A DNA stretch of 64,000 bases. Origin: Oligoflexus tunisiensis (GTDB taxonomy: Bacteria > Bdellovibrionota_B > Oligoflexia > Oligoflexales > Oligoflexaceae). This document shows positions 1 through 9,996 of the stretch, in pieces. Numbering within the stretch: position 1 is the stretch's first letter; each line of letters starts with the position of its first letter. The notes under the pieces were generated by a model. It saw only the letters and a program-made list of their open reading frames with translations. It had not been told where the DNA came from and searched no databases. The DNA lies in contig NZ_BDFO01000001.1 in the NCBI RefSeq assembly GCF_001748245.1, positions 1,349,345-1,413,344 on the forward strand. Direction: 5' to 3'. The translations under genes were made by a program, and so were the position numbers.

Positions 1-1495
1 AACTCACGTCCCGCCACTGGCAGCTGCGGCCGTTTTCCCAACCCCAGCCATCCCCATCCGGGTCGCTGTCTTTGCTCAAACACGCTGGATAAACGCCGGC
101 CTCGGGGCGCTCTTCTGGATTCGGCGCTGCCGTCTTGTACATTTCACTTAAGTCATTATAAAAGAGTGTGGATGCACTCTCAGAGAACCTAACGAAGTCC
201 TGATAATCGGCATGCTTCTTATGCGGGATATAGTATTCTGTGCTGTCCAGCTTTCTATTCTCCCAGGTCAGGACATAAGCAACTTTCACTTCCGGGTCGC
301 TCAGCATTGCCAGCAGCTGCTTCGTATACCATTGGCTCCCAGTACTCGACTCATTGTGTAAGTTGTAGTTGCCGGTCTCGGTGAGAGCCGCAACCTTTGA
401 CTTTTCATCAGCGATCGTACTGACAACCCGAAGATACTGCGTAAAGAGCCTGGTTTGATAATCGGCCTCTTCCCAGGGATTGCCGAATTTCTGAGAGTAA
501 TAGAGGTCAATCCCAAGGATGTCCACATACTCATCACCAGGATAGCTGTTCAAATAATCATTTCTGAGTTCTTCACTCGTTGGAGTATCTTTCATCGCGT
601 TTTGAGAGCTACACGTGTGACCATCGTGCTTGCAAAGCTTGTCGGGAGCAAAGGCAATCAGAAGATTCTTGAGACCTTTGGTCTTACGGAGGTAATCAAC
701 CGTCATCCGAAATAGTTTTTTATAGGCTTCTGCACCTTTGACAACGTTGGATTTCCCCAATTGTCTCTCACAATCCCAGCCTTTTGCGCCCCACCAGAAC
801 CAACTGCCTGTCTGCTCATGAAAAGGGCGATAGATAATGGGGATCCCGGTCAGCGATTCCTGAACGAGTTTCTGGTGGAATTTATCGAGCTTCTGGGACA
901 GAAACCAGTCTTTCCATGTCAAACCATTTTCCCAGGGCTCTTCGTTCACAATCTTGCAAAGACAGTCGGAATTGGGATCGTTCTCCCAATCATTCACCTT
1001 GAATCCATCGCCTGGAATGCCTTCATTTCCTGCTCCATCCTTGACCGGCTTCACAGAACAGCCACGCATATGCCAGTCAAGGGTCACGGCACCGCCGGAA
1101 CCCGAATTATAGAAATCGCGAATGGCCTTGCTATAGACGGGCTGATTCCAGGTCGGATTCTTCGCGGCTAGATCCCAAACATCAATACCGATCATACCGA
1201 CTTTTTGCCCTGCATAAGCCTCGACATCCGTTCGATTGCCGTAATCTGAGTCGCCCCAGGGACTATTGCCTTCTTCACCTATACCAACCAGAGTGGCTTT
1301 CTGCTGACCAAAAATAAACTGCCCTTTTTTGGCAACGGTTTTGAGATACGAATAGAGAGATTGGGTTTCTGTGTTGACGTTGGACAACATACCTGCATTT
1401 GAATCCGCTGCCAGTCTGCTTTCCGTTGGCTTGTTATGACAGGCGGTCAGTAGGCTGAAGACGATTGAGATCGCGGGGAGGTTCATCTTTATCAT
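1..1495 (-). CDS. GH26 family mannanase-like lipoprotein (3' end outside window)
   Basis: Secreted glycoside hydrolase of family 26, which normally cuts beta-1,4-mannan or related glucans. ATG at 1495 follows GAGG at a suitable distance, and the N-terminus is a short lipoprotein signal ending LLTAC. Family hallmarks are visible: an early FGQQ, the block RPFHEQTGSWFWWG with the expected acid/base Glu at residue 227, and ALTETGN with the expected nucleophile Glu at residue 373. After the catalytic domain comes a short Asp/Gly/Trp-rich stretch (CLSKDSDPDGDGWGWENG), like small calcium- or carbohydrate-binding modules appended to polysaccharidases. The reading frame is open to base 1, so the C-terminus lies outside. 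Both catalytic Glu are present, so it should be active; the substrate (mannan or another glucan) is not decided by sequence. Confidence 0.85.
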   Translation of the reverse strand, partial: MIKMNLPAISIVFSLLTACHNKPTESRLAADSNAGMLSNVNTETQSLYSYLKTVAKKGQFIFGQQKATLVGIGEEGNSPWGDSDYGNRTDVEAYAGQKVGMIGIDVWDLAAKNPTWNQPVYSKAIRDFYNSGSGGAVTLDWHMRGCSVKPVKDGAGNEGIPGDGFKVNDWENDPNSDCLCKIVNEEPWENGLTWKDWFLSQKLDKFHQKLVQESLTGIPIIYRPFHEQTGSWFWWGAKGWDCERQLGKSNVVKGAEAYKKLFRMTVDYLRKTKGLKNLLIAFAPDKLCKHDGHTCSSQNAMKDTPTSEELRNDYLNSYPGDEYVDILGIDLYYSQKFGNPWEEADYQTRLFTQYLRVVSTIADEKSKVAALTETGNYNLHNESSTGSQWYTKQLLAMLSDPEVKVAYVLTWENRKLDSTEYYIPHKKHADYQDFVRFSESASTLFYNDLSEMYKTAAPNPEERPEAGVYPACLSKDSDPDGDGWGWENGRSCQWRDVS

Positions 1496-1807
1496 TGCGT
1501 AACGTGCCTCATCAATATTTCCAGCTCAGGTGCTCACAAAAATCGCCTATTCAATACTCATGCCGATGGGGGTGCATGTATAACATGCTGATTTGAACGT
1601 AAATAATACATCAGTGAAGCGCTGATCTGGAGATTCTTTCAACAATAGCATCCTGGGCGAAGAGATTTTGGGCGATTGGATGTTCGCTCCGTCTTGAATC
1701 TGCCTTGCGGAAGGTTCCAGACGGAACTGCAGTCATACTATAATAAAGGGTCATCGTCCCATGGAAATGCGCGTGATCCTCAGGGTTTTACGGCATACGA
1801 CAGCTTA
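1496..1807. other. Intergenic, upstream of the GH26 gene
   Basis: About 310 bases between the start of the GH26 gene and the 3' end of the kinase gene, both on the minus strand. It should hold the GH26 promoter. I see no clear -10/-35 pair, hairpin terminator or conserved short gene. Confidence 0.4.
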
Positions 1808-4615
1808 CTAAGCTGCGGCAACATCAGTTTCTTTGGAAGGAAAGACAAAAAGCGACCGCGGGAGCGCGATCGTAAACGAAAATGGCCGACCGCTTTGTCC
1901 CGGAACTGGCTCGCGTAGTTCCACGCGAATCTCTCCACCTGCCGCTTCCAGATATTTTTTCACGGCATCCATCCCTACGCCGCGGCCGGAAATATCAGTG
2001 ACCGTCGATGAGGTTGAAAGACCCGAGCAGAACATAAGTTCGGCGCTTTCCTGGGGCGAGAGAATGGCGCCAGGCATGATCATGCCCTGCTGCTCGGCGG
2101 CGGTGCGGAGGCGGATCAGATCCAGTCCCTGTCCATCATCCTGATAGTGCAAAAGCACCTGTGCCGTGTTGCGTGACACACGTATTTGTATCAGCCCGGA
2201 TTCCGGCTTGCCCGCATTCAGACGAACGGCCGGAAGCTCAATGCCATGATCCATGGTATTCCGGAGGATATGGATCAGGACTCGACGCAAAAGATGGTCC
2301 GTGCGCTCCTCCATATTATAGCCATGAGCCTCAATGAGCACGACAGGAGGCGCCTTGTGCAAGTCGCGCGCCAGCGCTTCCGTGCAGAGAGCTGTCTCCT
2401 CGAGCATGCTTTGCAGGGGGCGGAAAACCAGCGGTAAAAGAAAACGCTGGATGTCCTGAATCCGTGCCTGGGCTTTTGAGTCCAGGTCAGCCTCCAGATC
2501 CTGGAGCTGCCGATATACGCGGACCAGGTCCGGAGCCGAGACATCGACGTGTCCATCTTCATTCATGCGACGGCCCAGCTTGTTGCGATTGATCGATTCA
2601 TATGTTTCGAGCACGTGATGTGCCTCGTCCAGATCCTGATTCATGCGTTCGATGTCCCAATGGATTTCGGGCTCTTTTTGCAGCACCGCGTAGTACTGTT
2701 CCACATCATGGAAAATGCGCGTGATTTTCTTCAGATAAAGGGAACGCGCGGCGCCCTTCATGGTATGCATATTGATGAAGAGAAGCTTGAGGGCTTCCAT
2801 GTCGCGCAAGGCGATGCAGCGAGAGTTGATCAGCCTGCGATTTTCCTCGAGGAACTCCTCGCAGGTTTGGATAAAGCGATGGAAGGCTTCCGGAGAAATA
2901 TTCAGCAGTTCTTGGATGAACTGCAATTCCTCTTCACGGTCATGAGCATCCTCCTGCAGAGCGCGTAGCTGCGTAACATCCCGGGCGGTGACCAGGATCT
3001 TTTCAACGATGTCCTGGCTGTTGATGACCGGATGCCAGGTCAGCTCCAGAATGCGAGTGTTTCCTTGCACTTCAGTGTAATGGGTTTCCTTGGGCAGAGC
3101 TTCGCTGTTCATGTCGAAGGATAGGCCCTGTTCCCCGAGCATCGCCTCCAGCGCTTGGCAGGCCTGATGCTGCTCATCGGAACTGAGCTGACTGTCCTGG
3201 AAAAGCAGTTTGCCCGCGTCCTGCCCTGTCAAATCTTCCTGTTTGAACAGGGTCTGGAGGTGGCGTGAATGATCCTTATGAATCGTACGACCAGGAGCGG
3301 TGATCGCGAAGATGCCCAGCTGTATATGATCCATAATGGAACGAATATCACGGGTCTTTTCCTCGACCAACACTTCCAGGTTCTCATTGAGCTGGCGCAC
3401 CTGTTGCTCGGATCGAGCCAGGTCCCGGAAAGCCTGTGAGAAACGCCGAGCGAGCAGAAAGGACTGGCAGACGATAAAAGTCAAAAGCCCAAATCCAGCC
3501 AGAGGGGGCGAGTCGATGACCGCGCGCAGAAGGTCATTGACACCGGTAACCACCACCACACAGAGGCCAGCAACAAAAATCCAGGCGCCATCCTCGCCCC
3601 TGCGAACCGCCCGGATCAGAGCGATGATTCCGTGCAGCATGATGCCTGCTGTGAGCAGCTGATAGGCGTAAAACTTATAGGCTATATCGGTAATGTCCGT
3701 GAGCCAAAAATAGCTGAAGAGAACCAGGGTGATGAGGGCATATGCATGGATGAAACGTTTGGAAAAGTAACCCGGGAAGAGCTCATGGGCAAAGTAGAGA
3801 AACAAGGGACAGGCAGGCATCCAGCTGAGGATGAGCCGCAGACGCGTGGGATATTCCACTTCAGGAAGGAAGGTGGCGACCACAGTGCCTTCCGCACCAA
3901 AGATATAAAAGGCGACAGAAACGCATACTCCGGCAAAATAGAGCGTCGAGCGTACCTTTGTCCGCAAGGCGAAGAGGCAAAGATGATAAATTCCCATGAG
4001 CAGAATACTGCCCATCAAGGCCAGGGCTATTGCGATCTCACGTTGGTAGGCCGTCTTGATCGCCCGGGCGGAGCCCAGCTTCGGGGCATGCGGAAGACCC
4101 GCCATCATCGATTCATGGTTGGCTACCTGAATCACGATATCAAATGTTGACTTGAGCGGATGAAAGACCCAGAAGTCTTCACGCACATAACTTTGCCCGC
4201 TGCCCGGCTCCCGCTGCCTGGTGATGTGACCGAGGCTCTCCACCTGAACTCCATCGATGAAGACTTTTGCGGCGGACAATATCCAGGGGGCATGCAGGGC
4301 TAGTGCCCGCGGCTCGCTCAAGTGCACGCGCAGTCGGTAGGTGGCGACTCCATAGGTAGGATGGGGCGTGACGAGGCTCCAGCTGCCGGGCACCCGTATC
4401 CATTCGCGACCTTCCGGTGTTTCCTCCTGAAAATCTTCAGGAGTCAGGAGTTGTGACCAGTAGAATTCCCAGCTGCCCCGAAGAGGCAGCAGGGGCTTTT
4501 CGTCGAAATTCCAGGACCGCAGGTCGAGCTCGCCTTCATGAAGAGTTTGCCCCTGGCCGTTTTCCATAAAGGCCAGCAACAGACTGAATAGGATGGCGTG
4601 TGAAAGCTTCAGCAT
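1808..4615 (-). CDS. 7TMR-DISM membrane sensor with PAS, Hpt and CheA-like ATPase
   Basis: Membrane signalling kinase of 935 residues. Start ATG 4615 has AGGA upstream and begins a signal peptide; the frame is open further upstream but that part lacks signal character. Order: a periplasmic jelly-roll (7TMR-DISMED2 type, about residues 30-170), seven membrane helices (about 190-380), a coiled coil, a PAS-like segment (about 430-560), an Hpt-like helical bundle with phospho-acceptor His617 in NMHTMKGAARS, and a CheA-type ATPase with HILRNTMDHGIE (N box) and SGRGVGMDAVKKYL (G box). 7TMR-DISM receptors are thought to sense small ligands, often carbohydrates, outside the cell. The Hpt-plus-ATPase end resembles CheA without the dimerisation/CheW part being obvious. 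No response regulator adjoins it, so the partner is unknown. Confidence 0.85.
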   Translation of the reverse strand: MLKLSHAILFSLLLAFMENGQGQTLHEGELDLRSWNFDEKPLLPLRGSWEFYWSQLLTPEDFQEETPEGREWIRVPGSWSLVTPHPTYGVATYRLRVHLSEPRALALHAPWILSAAKVFIDGVQVESLGHITRQREPGSGQSYVREDFWVFHPLKSTFDIVIQVANHESMMAGLPHAPKLGSARAIKTAYQREIAIALALMGSILLMGIYHLCLFALRTKVRSTLYFAGVCVSVAFYIFGAEGTVVATFLPEVEYPTRLRLILSWMPACPLFLYFAHELFPGYFSKRFIHAYALITLVLFSYFWLTDITDIAYKFYAYQLLTAGIMLHGIIALIRAVRRGEDGAWIFVAGLCVVVVTGVNDLLRAVIDSPPLAGFGLLTFIVCQSFLLARRFSQAFRDLARSEQQVRQLNENLEVLVEEKTRDIRSIMDHIQLGIFAITAPGRTIHKDHSRHLQTLFKQEDLTGQDAGKLLFQDSQLSSDEQHQACQALEAMLGEQGLSFDMNSEALPKETHYTEVQGNTRILELTWHPVINSQDIVEKILVTARDVTQLRALQEDAHDREEELQFIQELLNISPEAFHRFIQTCEEFLEENRRLINSRCIALRDMEALKLLFINMHTMKGAARSLYLKKITRIFHDVEQYYAVLQKEPEIHWDIERMNQDLDEAHHVLETYESINRNKLGRRMNEDGHVDVSAPDLVRVYRQLQDLEADLDSKAQARIQDIQRFLLPLVFRPLQSMLEETALCTEALARDLHKAPPVVLIEAHGYNMEERTDHLLRRVLIHILRNTMDHGIELPAVRLNAGKPESGLIQIRVSRNTAQVLLHYQDDGQGLDLIRLRTAAEQQGMIMPGAILSPQESAELMFCSGLSTSSTVTDISGRGVGMDAVKKYLEAAGGEIRVELREPVPGQSGRPFSFTIALPRSLFVFPSKETDVAAA

Positions 4616-5107
4616 GACTCTGTCCTGGACTGATAAAACAGGCTGATCGGTGCAGGAGGAAGGAACTGCAGCGGGAAAACGGGGATTGTTGCTCAAAAGA
4701 AAAATCCCAAGAATTTATCCTGGGATGGAATTTCGTCGCTGAAAAGCTGTACCATGAAGTAAGGAGGAGCTCAAGTTCCTACTTCGGCCAATCAAAGGAA
4801 TATTCGTGCTCTTCCATATTGATAGTGAGCTGGTCTGAAAATATCGAGTAGTCGAAATCCAGGTAAGTACATGGAACTTGCGACTCCTTTGCTCACCGCC
4901 ACACTGCTCCAAAGGTACTTTATTCAGCATGCTCAGGCCTCCTTTTGTCTAGCAACCAGCCCTTCCGCCGTCTAGATTCTTTACGCACGGTATTTTTCTT
5001 CGTCCAAGTTAGCCTAAACCTTACACAAAATTTCCGGCATAAAACCTGCAAACTGGCCGGCTAGCCAAGGTTTAGTGGAGTCTTCTCTGCAAGCTGGAGG
5101 TGCGCGT
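4616..5107. other. Divergent intergenic region
   Basis: Roughly 490 bases between the divergent kinase gene and the lipoprotein operon; promoters for both must lie here. A short inverted repeat (ATCCCA...TGGGAT, about 4705-4727) is visible near the kinase side. A 71-codon minus-strand reading frame (4715-4930) has no ribosome site, signal or recognisable composition and is not called a gene. Confidence 0.4.
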
Positions 5108-6298
5108 ATGCAATTGGCTATGCTTGGATGGATCGCTCTTGTTGCTTTGGTCTTCTCCTGCAGCAAGAGCTCTGAGATGAGCGAGAATCGTCGCTCGTCC
5201 ATCAAGATGCTCAAGAGCCCGAAACGGCCTCTTGACAAGGTCACAACTGAACCAACAAATCCGGACGGCGGGCTGGTGGCCGGGCGCGTTCCCGACATTA
5301 GCTACGAAGAGAGCCTGCAGAGAAAAATGCGTAATGAGGTCATGCCTATCGAGTTCGGCGTCGGCGCGGGCGGTATCACGATGGCGACAACCTACGATGA
5401 GGCTCACGATCGGCTCGCAAAATCGGTCGGGACTTTCAACGGCCTCGAATTCTTTCCGGAAGATATCCGCATCGAATGGACAAGCCAGGAACCGCAAACT
5501 CCTGCCTTCTTTATCGTTGGGCCGGGTTATAAAGGCAAAGTCAACCTGGGTGAAACTCTCGGTATGGTCGGCATGCAGACATCCTTTGAGACGTTCCTGG
5601 ATTCCACTGCAACCGAACCCATCCGTACGCTGCTCAAGAAGATCGGCGGAGTGTTCGAAGGCAATACCGCGGCAACATATGACTGCGAGCAAGCCTTCAC
5701 GTGCCGGTTGGATGAAAACGACACTTACATGATCCTGGAATATAAGCGGGGCGTTTTGCTGCTGTCCAAAGCCGAGAAACTCTCCTTGGACATCATGTAT
5801 TTCATCGCGCCGCGTGAGCTTCGGCCGTTCCTGCTTGATCCTCTTGTTTATAACCAATCCATCGGGGGCATTACCCTGGCTTCCACCAAGGCCGATACGG
5901 AAGTTCGAATAGGCGCGCCTCTCTCTGTAAACCCACAGAACGGTGTCCACGTTTACGATAACTTTAATCTTCTTGTCATCTGGAATGCCATGAATACGCC
6001 TAGTTTCATCATGGCGCGTTCGGATTATAAAGGCAAATTCACTCTGCCTGGAATCACCCCGGCTACACGCGGTCTGGGCGATTCGTTCGCTGATCTCGCA
6101 CCCGACGATACCGATGGGTCAAAGCTGATGCAAGCGCTGCATCGACTTTTTGAGAACCCTGCCGAGGACTGCATTGCGCTTGAAACTTGTGCCATGATCC
6201 CCGGTGAAGAGGGGCTTGAAATTCAGCTGGCACGAGGCTTCTTCGGATTCAGCAATGATCCGTCACGGAAGCTGCTCTATTTCGGAATGGGTAGCTGA
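5108..6298 (+). CDS. Lipoprotein with two tandem ~150-residue repeats
   Basis: Unrecognised lipoprotein of 396 residues. ATG 5108 is chosen because GGAGG lies just before it and it begins a clean signal peptide with lipobox VFSC. The mature protein contains two homologous units beginning at GGITMATT (about residue 88) and GGITLAST (about residue 253). Each has a central TPAFFIV/TPSFIMA strand, a YKGK motif and later paired Cys. The duplication points to a two-lobed beta-rich domain. It is followed after 26 bases by a protease lipoprotein and then a barrel protein, so the three probably form one envelope-located unit. Function unknown. Confidence 0.8.
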   Translation: MQLAMLGWIALVALVFSCSKSSEMSENRRSSIKMLKSPKRPLDKVTTEPTNPDGGLVAGRVPDISYEESLQRKMRNEVMPIEFGVGAGGITMATTYDEAHDRLAKSVGTFNGLEFFPEDIRIEWTSQEPQTPAFFIVGPGYKGKVNLGETLGMVGMQTSFETFLDSTATEPIRTLLKKIGGVFEGNTAATYDCEQAFTCRLDENDTYMILEYKRGVLLLSKAEKLSLDIMYFIAPRELRPFLLDPLVYNQSIGGITLASTKADTEVRIGAPLSVNPQNGVHVYDNFNLLVIWNAMNTPSFIMARSDYKGKFTLPGITPATRGLGDSFADLAPDDTDGSKLMQALHRLFENPAEDCIALETCAMIPGEEGLEIQLARGFFGFSNDPSRKLLYFGMGS

Positions 6299-6324
6299 AA
6301 ACCGGAAAGACCGGAGTTGTGATT

Positions 6325-9156
6325 ATGAATTATAAACTCATTTTAGTCATCCTTGCACTCGTATCCTGTGTCAAGAAGCGACCGGTCGAACGATTTCAGG
6401 ATCTCGACGGCATGCGCTGGGAAAAGGCCACCGTGTTGACGGAAAGGCCTTGGCTCTATCGCGTGACCATCGTCAATAACGGTCTCAATAGCAAGTTCGG
6501 CTTTGTCGGTCTGCAGAGCACTCCGCGCCTTGGGTATTTTGATATCACGAAATCCCAACTGCGGTTCGTCGAGGTGAAGGCGAACTACGCGGATGGTCCC
6601 AATACAGAAAAGGTCATCAACGCCTGGAACATAACCCATACCGACATCCACAGAAAAGTCATTGATGGCCGCAAAAGCAATGTAGAGACAGAGAATAACG
6701 ATATTCCGTGGAATGAGAAAAGATTCTTCAAGGTTGACTGGAGTACCGCTGAAATCAAGGAGCGCGCAAGTTTCTCTTTTTTCGGCCTCGACAACGACTG
6801 CTGGTCGCCACTCTCTTCCCAGGTGGTCGATGGTGAGGAGGAAGTCACTTCAGAGCACATCGGTTTTGTGCTGGCCGTGAACTACCAAATTAAAGAAGAG
6901 TGTATCAGCAATCGCGATTACGATAACAACGATTTTACCCTGACCATTCACTATAAGTATTCCTTCATGCCCGAGCCCGATGTGGCTGGATATGCACCCT
7001 ATGTTTATACCGGGGAGAACGATCCTCTCATGGACAAGTACGGTTATTTCAATACGACCGTACTTTCCTATGATGAGAACAATAGATCGAAAAATACATT
7101 CTACATGAACCGCTGGAACCCGAATAAGAAGCATACGTTCTATTTCTCTGAAAACTTCCCGGAAGAATACAAGTGGATCTATAATGATCCCCAGGTTGGA
7201 ATTTTCCCTCGGACCAATAAACTGTTTGAGGAAAAAGGCCTTCCGGTGCGCTTCGAGATCAAGGACAACGATGGCAGTAAGAAATTCGGGGATATCAGGT
7301 ATTCCTTCGTCCATTTCGTCAATGAACCTGATCTGAGTGCGCCGCTTGGTTACGGCCCTATGACAGCGCACCCGCGCACAGGCGAAATCATTTCCGCCCA
7401 TAGCGTGCTCTGGACCAACGACCTGAAGTGGTATGTCCAGCAGATTCGAGACAGACAGAAGCGGAACGAAACGGTGTCATCCACTATCATTGCTGAACTC
7501 ACTAAAACAATCGGTCAGGGCGTCGATACCTGGAGCTCGACCAGCAGCTTTTTGAAAGACGCCAGGATCGCAGAAACATACCGCTATCTCATACCCGAAT
7601 TCACGTATGAACTTCCCGGTACGGGCTTTGCCGGCCGGGAGGTTCCCTTGCAGTTCGACAGTCTTGAGAAGGTTATGAAGGATCAGCCGGCATTCCTGGA
7701 GGCCAACCGGGAAATGGCCGAGCAGCTGAATCGGTCGAAGCTGGCCCTGGAGGAGGCCACGAATGCCTACAGGACGCGCGAATATTACAACAATCCATCC
7801 ATTTCGACCCGCTATGATCTGAATGAGGGTCTGGTCGCTGGCCTGGCGAATGTCGATTTGTCTAATGAAAAGAAGATCATCGACGATATACTCTATCGCG
7901 TGGCGATTCATGAATTCGGTCACAATCTCAATCTCAGACACAACTTCTATGGCACCGTGGGTGCGAGAATCGATGCCCATAAGGAAGGTGGAGATCCGAA
8001 CAAGACCACCAGTTCGGTCATGGACTACCTCACCATGGAGGACGAAATAGGCCAGGCCTATGACTGGGAGGCCTATGATCAGGCAGCACTACTCTATGCC
8101 TACAGTGATGGGAAGGTGGACATCAGCAGGGACCGTCCAGCTCCCTATCTCTTCTGCACCGACCATCATACGGTGTTCAATCCCATGTGCAATCGCTTCG
8201 ATAGCGGAGCAACACCGAGTGAAATCGTAAAAAATCATATTCTGAGCTACGATGATGCCTATTGGATCCGCAATTTCCGCTATGGAAGATCCTACTGGAA
8301 TACCTCGGGCTATAGTGGATCCGTATTCCGAACGATGTTCGATTTGAAAAAAATGATCCGCTTCTACGAGCAGGCCTTCGGAGCCGTGGAAGTGCGGGAT
8401 AAGCTGCGAAAATACCCGCTGCAGGATGCAGAGTCCACGGCCAGGCTCACCCAGGGCATGCAGGCTGATATGCTGCAAGCCGTTAAGCTGGTCCTGAGCT
8501 TCTATAGGAGCGTGATCAAGCAAGGTTCCTTCGATCGTTCGTTCGCCGACCGCTTTGAAGAGTCCACAGGCGCGCTTGCTCAGCAGGGCATTGCCATGGA
8601 CAAGATCTTTGCCAGCATGTTCATGCTGGGTGATGACGCCTTCCCTCTCGATCCCAACAAAGGCTTTACACCCGTATCCGTGCTTTCAATCCGCAAGTCT
8701 TCACCGGAACTCAAACCTTTTGTTGACATGAACATAAGCGATATCTTCGTTGAAGGTGGCGAGATGTACGCTGGATTCACGGAGACCATTCGTTCGTTCT
8801 ATGCGTACTCGGCTGCCAGCGCCTATGAGCTGTCAAGCGATCTGAGTGATCTGCAGCTTCTGCGCGTGAACTGCTATAATCTCAGCACTTTTGCCACCAG
8901 GTTTGGCACGCCTGCAGCCAGTCTTGGGGAAAACGCGACCGAGATCACGACGATCAATCAAACCCTGAACCCTGACTATGCGGGTGAAACAAGTGTCGTG
9001 GCTCTGAAAGTCGGAGATGTCGTGCTCACCGCAGGCAAGAGGCTTAACCCCATGTCTGCCGCGGTCCTCCTGGACAATGATAAAGCGGGTGCCCGGTCTC
9101 TGGGTACGCTCTACCAAAAGATGGTCTATAGCAGGCCATCCTTGACCTGTGAATGA
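6325..9156 (+). CDS. Zinc-dependent metzincin-like protease, lipoprotein
   Basis: Secreted metalloprotease of 943 residues. ATG 6325 has GGAG eight bases upstream; an in-frame GTG lies six bases earlier. The signal ends LVSC, so it is lipid-anchored. The zinc site HEFGHNLNLRH (residues 529-539) is the metzincin form HExxHxxxxxH, followed about 35 residues later by the Met-turn SSVMDY. This resembles the DUF4953/DUF5117 zinc proteases of Bacteroidetes, here with a long N-terminal half that lacks obvious motifs. All three metal ligands and the catalytic Glu are present. It is flanked by a repeat lipoprotein and an outer-membrane barrel with only a 3-base gap to the latter, so co-translation and surface location are likely. 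Substrate unknown. Confidence 0.85.
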   Translation: MNYKLILVILALVSCVKKRPVERFQDLDGMRWEKATVLTERPWLYRVTIVNNGLNSKFGFVGLQSTPRLGYFDITKSQLRFVEVKANYADGPNTEKVINAWNITHTDIHRKVIDGRKSNVETENNDIPWNEKRFFKVDWSTAEIKERASFSFFGLDNDCWSPLSSQVVDGEEEVTSEHIGFVLAVNYQIKEECISNRDYDNNDFTLTIHYKYSFMPEPDVAGYAPYVYTGENDPLMDKYGYFNTTVLSYDENNRSKNTFYMNRWNPNKKHTFYFSENFPEEYKWIYNDPQVGIFPRTNKLFEEKGLPVRFEIKDNDGSKKFGDIRYSFVHFVNEPDLSAPLGYGPMTAHPRTGEIISAHSVLWTNDLKWYVQQIRDRQKRNETVSSTIIAELTKTIGQGVDTWSSTSSFLKDARIAETYRYLIPEFTYELPGTGFAGREVPLQFDSLEKVMKDQPAFLEANREMAEQLNRSKLALEEATNAYRTREYYNNPSISTRYDLNEGLVAGLANVDLSNEKKIIDDILYRVAIHEFGHNLNLRHNFYGTVGARIDAHKEGGDPNKTTSSVMDYLTMEDEIGQAYDWEAYDQAALLYAYSDGKVDISRDRPAPYLFCTDHHTVFNPMCNRFDSGATPSEIVKNHILSYDDAYWIRNFRYGRSYWNTSGYSGSVFRTMFDLKKMIRFYEQAFGAVEVRDKLRKYPLQDAESTARLTQGMQADMLQAVKLVLSFYRSVIKQGSFDRSFADRFEESTGALAQQGIAMDKIFASMFMLGDDAFPLDPNKGFTPVSVLSIRKSSPELKPFVDMNISDIFVEGGEMYAGFTETIRSFYAYSAASAYELSSDLSDLQLLRVNCYNLSTFATRFGTPAASLGENATEITTINQTLNPDYAGETSVVALKVGDVVLTAGKRLNPMSAAVLLDNDKAGARSLGTLYQKMVYSRPSLTCE

Positions 9157-9159
9157 CTT

Positions 9160-9996
9160 ATGCTGAGTCGACGTCTTATAGCGATGCTCCTGCTGGCCAC
9201 GGGCGCGCCTGGGCTCGCGAAGACGCGCAAGGCGGTCGTCAAGGAGCATGTCCCGTCGACAAGCTTTTCGCTAGGTCTCACTCAATTGCAGGGCGCAAGG
9301 CTCAAGCCCATTACGCAGGCGAGTTTATCAGCGTCCTATGGGGCCACTCCGAGTCTGCAGTTGGGAATTTCGCAGTCCTTCACAAAAAATTATCTCATTA
9401 ATCAGGATGGAGACGAGTTCGCCGTAAATGATACCGTTCTTTCCTTGACGGCAACGTCTGGCAACCCGAAAGATGCCATGAGCTTTTATGGTTCCCTATC
9501 GACAACTGTGCCGGTATCGGAACGATCGAAACGGAATGAGGTTCGAACTATGAGCAGTCTTTCCGCTGGCACCGATTATACAGCCTGGAAGGTGCTCACC
9601 GTGGGGGCTGGCCTGGGCGCTACTTACCATTTCAATACGTACGACAGCGAGCCGATCGGTGAAGAGGGGAGTGGAGCTGCTCTTCCGCACTATGACGTCT
9701 ACGCTGAACAGAATACACGCTTGAGCTTTCTGAATGCTGGTTTTCTGGGCTACGGCTTTACCTTCAGCGAGGTTTATTACCATAAGATCGAAGAAGAGGC
9801 CTTGAATTCCAGCGATCGGGATATCTCGGATCAGGCCTATCAGCTCAAGGTCTTTACAGGCTATGGCTTTTCTTTCCTCACGATCAGTGCGGGTTATATT
9901 CAAGGAACCCTCATCGAGCTGCCCGGGATCCAGGAATTTGCGTTGTTCGATGAGGAGAGAACGATCGGCTATTTGTCCGTCAGCACGAGATTCTAA
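9160..9996 (+). CDS. Outer-membrane beta-barrel protein
   Basis: A 278-residue secreted protein starting 3 bases after the protease stop. It has a signal peptide (about residues 1-20), alternating hydrophobic/polar strands rich in Tyr, Thr, Gly and Ser, and ends ...LSVSTRF. A terminal Phe is the usual signal for barrel insertion by BamA. It could anchor, export or present the preceding protease and lipoprotein; that is inference from gene order. No closer family recognised. Confidence 0.75.
   Translation: MLSRRLIAMLLLATGAPGLAKTRKAVVKEHVPSTSFSLGLTQLQGARLKPITQASLSASYGATPSLQLGISQSFTKNYLINQDGDEFAVNDTVLSLTATSGNPKDAMSFYGSLSTTVPVSERSKRNEVRTMSSLSAGTDYTAWKVLTVGAGLGATYHFNTYDSEPIGEEGSGAALPHYDVYAEQNTRLSFLNAGFLGYGFTFSEVYYHKIEEEALNSSDRDISDQAYQLKVFTGYGFSFLTISAGYIQGTLIELPGIQEFALFDEERTIGYLSVSTRF

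Noticed and set aside
4715..4930. 71-codon minus-strand reading frame between two divergent genes
   Set aside because: No ribosome site, no signal or domain, and composition unlike the neighbouring real proteins.
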